DNA of 64,000 nt from Arthrobacter sp. Leaf337. GTDB taxonomy: Bacteria; Actinomycetota; Actinomycetes; Actinomycetales; Micrococcaceae. The notes below the pieces were generated by a model, which was given only the letters and a program-made list of their open reading frames with translations, was not told the DNA's origin and searched no databases. The translations under genes were made by a program, and so were the position numbers. This document shows, one piece after another, positions 58,833 through 64,000 of this stretch; position 1 is the stretch's first letter, and every line of letters starts with the position of its first letter. The DNA lies in the NCBI RefSeq assembly GCF_001423745.1, contig NZ_LMPC01000012.1:375981-439980 (forward strand), read 5' to 3'.

Positions 58833-61193
58833 TTAGCTGCGGGCGCGCACGATCGGGATGGACGCCGTCGGAAGCCCGCTCGGGAAGATGGTGGGCTCAG
58901 GCGCGCCGACAGGGGCCAGCGGCACCCGGGCAACGTCGTGGCCCACTGTGAGCAGCTCGCCGCGGACGTTGACGTCCAGGGGTTCGCCCTCGCGGATGCT
59001 GAGGCCGATGGACCCCTGGCCCAGCTCCACGAAGAGCAGGCGCCCCCGCACCTTGAGGTGGAAGGTCAGGCCCTCCCACTCGACGGGCAGCCTCGGATCG
59101 AAGAAGGGAACCTCGCCCTGGTCGCGGAGCCCCGCGAAGCCGCTGACAAGGGAACTCCACACACCGCCCGTCGAGGCAATGTGGACGCCGTCGATCGTGT
59201 TGCCGTGGGTGTCGTCCAGGTCGATGTACAGCGCGTGCGTGAAGTGGTCCAGCGCGGCTTGGCTGTAGCCCACCTCAGCGGCCATGATGCCCTGGACGCA
59301 GGCGGACAGGGTGGAGTCGCCGGTGGTGATCGGATCGTAGAAGTCGAACGCGCGCCGCTTTTCCTCCGGTGTGAAGTCCTGCCACTGCAGGAACATCGCC
59401 AGCACGGTATCTGCCTGCTTGAGGACCTGGTGGCGGTAGATCACCAGCGGGTGGAAGTTCAGCAACAGGGGGTACTTGGACCGGGGCGTGCTCCAGTCCC
59501 ACGGCTCCAGCGTCATGAAGTCGTTGTCCTGCGAGTACACCTCGAGGTCTTCGTCGTAGGGCAGCTGCATCCGGATGGCAGCCTGCTCCCAGAGTTCGCG
59601 TTCGGCGTCGTCGATCTCCGGGTGGTCCAGGGCCGCCGCGGTGCGCAGGTTGAACCTGGCCATGACGTTTGTGTAGAGGTTGTCATTAACCACGGCTGTG
59701 TACTCGTCCGGGCCGGTAACGCCGTGGATGTGGAACAGGCCGTCCTTGCCGAAGAAGCCCAGGGAAACCCACATCCGGGCGGTCTCGATCAGCAGCTCCG
59801 AACCCATCCCGTGTTTGAAGTCCGCATCGCCGCTGGCCCAGATGTACCTGTTGGTGGCAAAGGCGATCGCGGCTGCGATGTGGAACTGCGCGGTGCCGGC
59901 GGCGTAGTAGGCGCTTGCTTCGAGCCCGTTGATGGTGCGCCACGGGAACAGGGCTCCGTCCACGCTCAGTTCCTTGGCCCGGACCTTGGCGTCCGGCAGC
60001 ATCTCGTGCCGGAACTCCAGGACCTGGCGGGCGTTGTCCGGGCTGGTGTACGTCAGGTACGGCAGCAGGTACACCTCCTGGTCCCAGAAGTAGTGGCCCT
60101 CGTAGCCTGAGCCGCTGACGCCCTTGGCCGGGATGCCGGCCACGTCCGCGCGGGCTGTGGCCTGGGCCAGCTGGAAGAGGTTCCAGCGGATGGCCTGCTG
60201 CAGTTCGGGCTGGCCGCCCACCACAATGTCCGTGGTGGCCCAGTATTCCCGGAAGTGCGCCTCGCTTTCGGCGAAGATCGCGCTGACGGGCTGAAGCGCG
60301 TTCTCTGCCGCTTCCGAAGGGTCCTGCGCAGACCCGCCGTCCACGGCTCCCTCGCGGAAGGCCCGCGCCACGGCGTAGCTGGCGCTCTTCTCGAGCCGGA
60401 AGGGCTGGTCCGCCCCCACTGCGAGGACGTACCGGACGCTGCTGTCGTCCTGGTCCACCAGGGTCTCGAACGGCTGCACCTCGGCAGAGGTCCAGTGGTC
60501 CACGGCCAGGCCCACACGCTGCCTGGACTCGGCGGCTTCCCAGGACAGGCGGAGCGAGCCGTCCCCGCCGTCGAGCCTTACCGGCAGCAGGACGCGGCCG
60601 GCGTGCCGACCGGCGCGGCGCGGATCGTGGGTGGAGTGGTCCTCCACGGGCTGGTCCTGGCGGTTGACCACCGCGGACGTCACGTCCGCGTAAACGTCCC
60701 GGTCCGCGGCCACTTCGAGGCTGATGCCCAGGGTGCCGCGGGACTGGTAACCGACCGCCCGGCGCTCCGTGGTGGTCACGGTGGCCCCTGAGCGGCATTG
60801 CCAAGTGATCCGGCATTCGTAGATCCCGGTGGCGAAGTCAACGGACCGGCGGTAGTCCAGCACTGTCGATTCGCTCAGGGTCAGCGTTTCACCGTCGATG
60901 ATCACGGTGAAGTTGTTGACGTCCGGGATGTAAAGGATCCGCTGGCCGGTGCGGGCGAAGCCGAAGGCATTCTCTGCGTGCTTGATGTCCCAGGTTTCGT
61001 GGAAGCCGTTGATGAAGCTGCCGGGCAGGTCTGCGTCCGCGGAAGCCCAGTGGGCGCCGCGGATGCCGAGATGGCCGTTGCCCAGGCTGAAGAGCGTTTC
61101 CAGGGTTCCGGCGTTTCCGGGAAGGTGGACGGTTTCCACGAGCTGCCAGGGGTCGTTGGGGAAACGAGCACGGTCAGAGTTGATGAGTGCCAT
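58833..61193 (-). CDS. GH65 family glycoside phosphorylase (maltose/trehalose/kojibiose type)
   Basis: 786 residues. It begins DPWQLVETVHLPGNAGTLETLFSLGNGHLGIRG, has FWDQEVYLLPYLTYTSPDNARQVLEFRHEMLPDAK and the general-acid Glu in GVTGPDEYTAVVNDNLYTNVMAR at about residue 495, and a C-terminal beta-sandwich. The enzyme is expected to split an alpha-linked glucose disaccharide with phosphate, yielding beta-glucose 1-phosphate. The HAD gene just upstream encodes the mutase needed to turn this into glucose 6-phosphate. Start 61193 follows AAAAGGA. The specific disaccharide cannot be decided by eye. Confidence 0.9.
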   Translation of the reverse strand: MALINSDRARFPNDPWQLVETVHLPGNAGTLETLFSLGNGHLGIRGAHWASADADLPGSFINGFHETWDIKHAENAFGFARTGQRILYIPDVNNFTVIIDGETLTLSESTVLDYRRSVDFATGIYECRITWQCRSGATVTTTERRAVGYQSRGTLGISLEVAADRDVYADVTSAVVNRQDQPVEDHSTHDPRRAGRHAGRVLLPVRLDGGDGSLRLSWEAAESRQRVGLAVDHWTSAEVQPFETLVDQDDSSVRYVLAVGADQPFRLEKSASYAVARAFREGAVDGGSAQDPSEAAENALQPVSAIFAESEAHFREYWATTDIVVGGQPELQQAIRWNLFQLAQATARADVAGIPAKGVSGSGYEGHYFWDQEVYLLPYLTYTSPDNARQVLEFRHEMLPDAKVRAKELSVDGALFPWRTINGLEASAYYAAGTAQFHIAAAIAFATNRYIWASGDADFKHGMGSELLIETARMWVSLGFFGKDGLFHIHGVTGPDEYTAVVNDNLYTNVMARFNLRTAAALDHPEIDDAERELWEQAAIRMQLPYDEDLEVYSQDNDFMTLEPWDWSTPRSKYPLLLNFHPLVIYRHQVLKQADTVLAMFLQWQDFTPEEKRRAFDFYDPITTGDSTLSACVQGIMAAEVGYSQAALDHFTHALYIDLDDTHGNTIDGVHIASTGGVWSSLVSGFAGLRDQGEVPFFDPRLPVEWEGLTFHLKVRGRLLFVELGQGSIGLSIREGEPLDVNVRGELLTVGHDVARVPLAPVGAPEPTIFPSGLPTASIPIVRARS

Positions 61194-61244
61194 GGCTGTT
61201 GGGGTTCCTTTTGGCGTTGTGCAGGTGAGGGGCGTTTGGTCGGG

Positions 61245-61985
61245 CTAGAGGAGTTCGTTCAGGTCCCCGACCACCAGGGTGGCGCCGGCGTCCAGCAGCG
61301 TCTGCCGGCCGGCTCCGCGGTCCACTCCGATCACCGAGTGGAAGGTGCCGGCGTTACCGGCCTGGACGCCGGACACGGCGTCCTCAACCACGACGCATTC
61401 CTCGCTGGGGAGGTCCAGGAGCTGCGCCGCATATTCGTAGGTGGCCGGGCTGGGCTTTCCGGGCAGGCCCGCGGCAGCAGCGACGACGCCGTCCACCACC
61501 ACGGGGAAGTGGTGCGCCAGTCCCGCAGCCTGCAGCACCGCCGGTGCGTTCCGGGAGGAAGAGACGACGGCGACCTTGAGTCCCAGCGCCTGCGCTGCTT
61601 CCAGGAAGCGCACCGAGCCTTCGTAGGGGGCCACGCCGCCGGCCTCGACGATGTCGTTGAAAACCTTGTTCTTGCGGTTGCCGAGGCCATGGACCGTGTT
61701 GTTGGCGGGGTCGTCATCCGAGGGGCCCTCGGGCAGCACGATGCTGCGCGAGGCGAGGAAGTCCCGGACACCGTCGAACCGGGGCTTGCCGTCGATATGG
61801 TCGAAGTAGTCGCTTTCGCGGTAGTTGTCCGCCTCCGGAACGTCCTGCAGGAAGCCGTCGAAAAGCTCCTGCCAGGCACGCTCGTGGACGATCGCCGTGG
61901 GCGTGAGCACGCCGTCGAGGTCGAAGAGGATGGCGGAAGCGCCGGTCCAGCCGTGGACGGTGGTGCTGTTTGAAAGCTCAGTCAT
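61245..61985 (-). CDS. Beta-phosphoglucomutase family HAD hydrolase
   Basis: 246 residues. The nucleophile Asp22 and acid Asp24 lie in ILFDLDGVLTPT, followed by HERAWQELFDGFLQ (cap), the Ser motif VVSSSRNAPAVLQAAGL, and VVEDAVSGVQAGNAGTFHSVIGVDRG. It interconverts beta-glucose 1-phosphate and glucose 6-phosphate. It lies between lacI and the GH65 gene on the same strand, 51 nt before the latter, forming a catabolic operon. It resembles the N-terminal domain of the fused protein at 19770-22928. Confidence 0.9.
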   Translation of the reverse strand: MTELSNSTTVHGWTGASAILFDLDGVLTPTAIVHERAWQELFDGFLQDVPEADNYRESDYFDHIDGKPRFDGVRDFLASRSIVLPEGPSDDDPANNTVHGLGNRKNKVFNDIVEAGGVAPYEGSVRFLEAAQALGLKVAVVSSSRNAPAVLQAAGLAHHFPVVVDGVVAAAAGLPGKPSPATYEYAAQLLDLPSEECVVVEDAVSGVQAGNAGTFHSVIGVDRGAGRQTLLDAGATLVVGDLNELL

Positions 61986-62120
61986 GCGGTACTCGGTGTC
62001 CTTTCAGACGGCGTGCAGGGGGACGTGCATGGATGCTGCGGGTTTTGGGGCGGTGGGAGCCGTGGCGAGCAGAAGGGCGGCGGTGCCTTGCTCGGTGTTT
62101 GCGCGACGCAGCGTTTGTGC

Positions 62121-63149
62121 TCAGCGTTTCCGTCGCGTGGTCTTGCGCTCAATCAGTTTGGTATCCAGCACGTGGCTGGCGGGGGCATTCAACTGCCCCG
62201 GACGTTGGAGTCCTTCGATCAGCAGGTTGGCTGCGAAGGCGCCCTGGTCGGCTACCGGCTGCGCTATGGTGCTCAGTCCCAGGAACCAACTCATCTGATG
62301 ATCGTCTATACCTATGATGGACACGTTTTTCGGCGCTGACAAACCGAGCTCGCGCAGGGCCATGAGCGCGCCGAAGGCAGTTTCGTCGCAGCCGGCGAAA
62401 ATCGCGGAGGGCATCCTGCGGTTTTCGATGAGCTCGGTCATGGCCCTGCGGCCGCCCTCGATGCTCGACCCGGCGTCCATCACCAGGTCCGGGTCCACGG
62501 TCAGGTGGTGCTCGGCAAGCGCCCGGCGGAATCCGTTGAGGCGGTCCGTGGCCGTGACCACCGAGCGCTCCCCCGATTCGCGGCCGGAGAGAATGGCAAG
62601 GTCCCAGTGTCCGAGGCCCAGGAGGTGGTTGGTTGCCTTCCAGGCCGCGTCCTCGTTGTCGATTCCCACATTGTCCCAGGGGACGTTGTGCATGCCCACG
62701 CTGGCTACGGCCAGCCCGGAGGAGGCCAGGGCATCGATTTCGTCGCTGCTGAGGGCAATGTTCAGCAGCAGGACGCCGTCCACGCGCTGCGACAGGGCCT
62801 CCAGGTCGCCGAAGACCTTGCGGTGCACGCTGGGGGTGTTGCGCAGGCTGATCAGCATCGTGTCGAAGCCGCTGTCAGCAAAGACTTCCTCGGCTGCCTC
62901 CACGGCCTGGGCGAAAAACCACGCCGTGGCTGTGGGCGCGATGATGGCCACGGACCCCGTGGTCCCGCCCGCAAGGCGCGCCGCCGCCGAGGATGCCTTG
63001 TAACCGAGTTTAGTGGCGGCATCCGCAACCTTCAGGTGTGCCGTTTCGGAGACATTGGGCAGCCCGCGCAGGGCGCGGGAAACGGTACAGATGGACAGCC
63101 CCGACAATGCGGCAACGTCCTGGATGGTCACGCGCGGTGCTCTAGCCAT
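62121..63149 (-). CDS. LacI-family transcriptional regulator
   Basis: 342 residues. The N-terminal helix-turn-helix with hinge is VTIQDVAALSGLSICTVSRALRGLPNVSETAHLKVADAATKLGYKASSAAARLAGG, and the rest is a sugar-binding-protein-like effector domain (VAIIAPTATAWFFAQAVEAAEEVFADSGFDTMLIS, IFAGCDETAFGALMALRELGL, VSIIGIDDHQMSWFLGLSTIAQP). The downstream HAD and GH65 genes are the likely targets, with a disaccharide or sugar phosphate as inducer. A perfect 14-bp operator lies 64 nt upstream of its start. Confidence 0.92.
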   Translation of the reverse strand: MARAPRVTIQDVAALSGLSICTVSRALRGLPNVSETAHLKVADAATKLGYKASSAAARLAGGTTGSVAIIAPTATAWFFAQAVEAAEEVFADSGFDTMLISLRNTPSVHRKVFGDLEALSQRVDGVLLLNIALSSDEIDALASSGLAVASVGMHNVPWDNVGIDNEDAAWKATNHLLGLGHWDLAILSGRESGERSVVTATDRLNGFRRALAEHHLTVDPDLVMDAGSSIEGGRRAMTELIENRRMPSAIFAGCDETAFGALMALRELGLSAPKNVSIIGIDDHQMSWFLGLSTIAQPVADQGAFAANLLIEGLQRPGQLNAPASHVLDTKLIERKTTRRKR

Positions 63150-63212
63150 GCAACACGGGCTCAGCCCTTTCTTCTTCGGAAGTCGTGGGCCCGATACATG
63201 GCCGAAGAAGAG

Positions 63213-63226
63213 TGTAAGCGCTTACA
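63213..63226. promoter_or_regulatory. LacI-type operator palindrome
   Basis: TGTAAGCGCTTACA is a perfect 14-bp palindrome with the central CG typical of LacI/GalR/CcpA family operators. It lies 64 nt upstream of lacI and so likely mediates autoregulation and control of the operon. Confidence 0.8.
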
Positions 63227-63305
63227 AATTTAGCGCGCAACTGGTTTTACCCGCGAGTGCGGATTATTTCGGGTTTCCGGGGAAACGACCCGCGCGCCTT
63301 GTCCT

Positions 63306-63923
63306 TCAGCGCAGGACGTAGTGGCGCAGGAAGGCGCTCACGTCCACCATCTCCGCCGTGGAAATCGTGTGGCCCATGCCCGGATAGGTCCGGGCCGTCA
63401 GCTGCGTATTCCGGTTCAGCCATTCCTCGGTGTGCTCCACGGCGTCGTCGTTGATCACCAGGTCCGCCTTGTCCCGGCCCCAAAAGAAGGGCGGCTTGGC
63501 GTCGAAGGATTCGCTCATGGCCAGCAGTTCGTTGTCCAGGACGAATCCGGACAACCCCACGACTGCCCGGAAATCGTGGGGCCGCAGCCGCAGCAGGGTG
63601 CTGGCCATAGCCATGCCCTGCGAGAAGCCCAGCAGGCTCACGCTGCTGTGCTTGGCCTTGACGGAGTTGATCCAGTCGAACACCTTGTTGCTGACGGAAA
63701 TGACGTCGGCGAAGTCATGGGTCAGGAAATAGTCCAGCAGGAACCAGCCGTAGTCGTCGCCGATCACCTTGGGCGCGCGCAGGGCCGCGCAGGTGAACTC
63801 GGGCGGCAGCTGGCCGAACAGGTCCGACATGCGCACTTCGTCTGTGCCGTAGCCGTGCATCATCACCAGCAGCGGCGTTCCGGCGCGCTGGCTCTCCGGC
63901 CTGGACCATACGACTGTCTCCAT
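63306..63923 (-). CDS. Phospholipase/carboxylesterase-type alpha/beta hydrolase
   Basis: 205 residues. The fold is marked by LLVMMHGYGTDEVRMSDLFGQLPPEFTCAALRAP (oxyanion side), the nucleophile Ser in LLGFSQGMAMASTLL, an Asp in DDAVEHTEEWLNR, and the catalytic His in YPGMGHTIS. It is close to the YpfH/phospholipase-carboxylesterase group that hydrolyses short acyl esters. A TAGGCT box ends 6 nt before ATG 63923, so it is probably leaderless. Confidence 0.9.
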   Translation of the reverse strand: METVVWSRPESQRAGTPLLVMMHGYGTDEVRMSDLFGQLPPEFTCAALRAPKVIGDDYGWFLLDYFLTHDFADVISVSNKVFDWINSVKAKHSSVSLLGFSQGMAMASTLLRLRPHDFRAVVGLSGFVLDNELLAMSESFDAKPPFFWGRDKADLVINDDAVEHTEEWLNRNTQLTARTYPGMGHTISTAEMVDVSAFLRHYVLR

Positions 63924-63929
63924 CGCAAC

Positions 63930-63935
63930 AGCCTA
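63930..63935 (-). promoter_or_regulatory. -10 hexamer of a leaderless promoter (esterase gene)
   Basis: TAGGCT (minus strand) ends 6 nt before ATG 63923. Confidence 0.55.
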
Positions 63936-63965
63936 ACTTTCCGCCGGCGGTCCCGGCGGCAGGCC

Positions 63966-64000
63966 TCAGCCTGCGGTGATCACCAGCGAGGCGCTGTGGC
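63966..64000 (-). CDS. Last codons of a gene entering from the right edge
   Basis: The final visible residues HSASLVITAG followed by TGA read on the minus strand and end 42 nt before the esterase start. The codons have the strong third-position GC of the neighbouring genes. Too little is visible to name the product. Confidence 0.35.
   Translation of the reverse strand, partial: HSASLVITAG

Overview
The window looks like a chromosome segment of a high-GC actinobacterium of the Micrococcaceae, most like Arthrobacter or Pseudarthrobacter. The grounds are the very GC-rich codon use, a DUF222/HNH endonuclease gene, GAF-ANTAR proteins, a narGHJI-narK operon, the DUF3618/holin-X/YihY cluster, LacI-controlled GH65 genes, and many genes with a TANNNT hexamer 5-7 nt before the start codon (leaderless mRNAs). 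No rRNA, tRNA, CRISPR, phage or intact insertion sequence was seen. No stretch over 300 bases lacks a gene.

Layout. 0-2 kb: start of urocanate hydratase (hutU, histidine degradation) and an IclR regulator with three matching 16-bp palindromes near both promoters. 1.7-7.6 kb: a small membrane protein, an SDR with an apparent frameshift, a membrane-anchored protein remnant, a DUF222/HNH endonuclease, an amino-acid permease and a LysE exporter. 7.6-10.9 kb: a 3-hydroxybutyrate dehydrogenase, an MHS-type symporter and a divergent LysR gene. 11-14.2 kb: GAF-ANTAR protein, spermidine-synthase-like protein with a 7-codon leader, NAD epimerase. 14.4-17.7 kb: a four-gene envelope cluster (helical repeat protein, holin-X, DUF3618, YihY) behind a perfect 17-bp palindrome.

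17.8-31.3 kb holds tandem-USP protein, zinc alcohol dehydrogenase, a fused phosphoglucomutase-GH65 protein, a CE4 deacetylase, a metal P-type ATPase, PEP synthase and a P2-type cation ATPase. Together with narGHJI-narK (46.2-54.3 kb) this resembles hypoxia/dormancy gene sets of other actinobacteria, but no DosRS-like pair lies in the window. 31.4-35.2 kb is a compact gene group of unclear function: glycosyltransferase, PIG-L deacetylase-methyltransferase fusion, acyl-CoA-dehydrogenase-like protein, with dps just upstream on the same strand. 35.3-39.7 kb: O-methyltransferase, thiamine-binding-like protein, TetR, two adjacent GAF-ANTAR proteins and small proteins. 39.8-46.1 kb: azlCD with a DoxX-like gene, an ABC exporter, a glycerophosphodiester phosphodiesterase and a DUF445 protein.

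54.5-58.8 kb: pxpA overlapping an EcsC-like gene, an unknown protein and an MFS gene with divergent leaderless promoters, and a DUF2871 protein. 58.8-63.2 kb: a second, unfused disaccharide-phosphorolysis set (LacI, phosphoglucomutase, GH65) with a perfect LacI-type operator. The right end has a small serine esterase and the last codons of an unidentified gene.

Two large nested palindromes sharing an 18-bp arm (46.2 and 54.4 kb), with a half copy at 4.8 kb, form a REP-like family. All functions are read from motifs and context; no database search was run.
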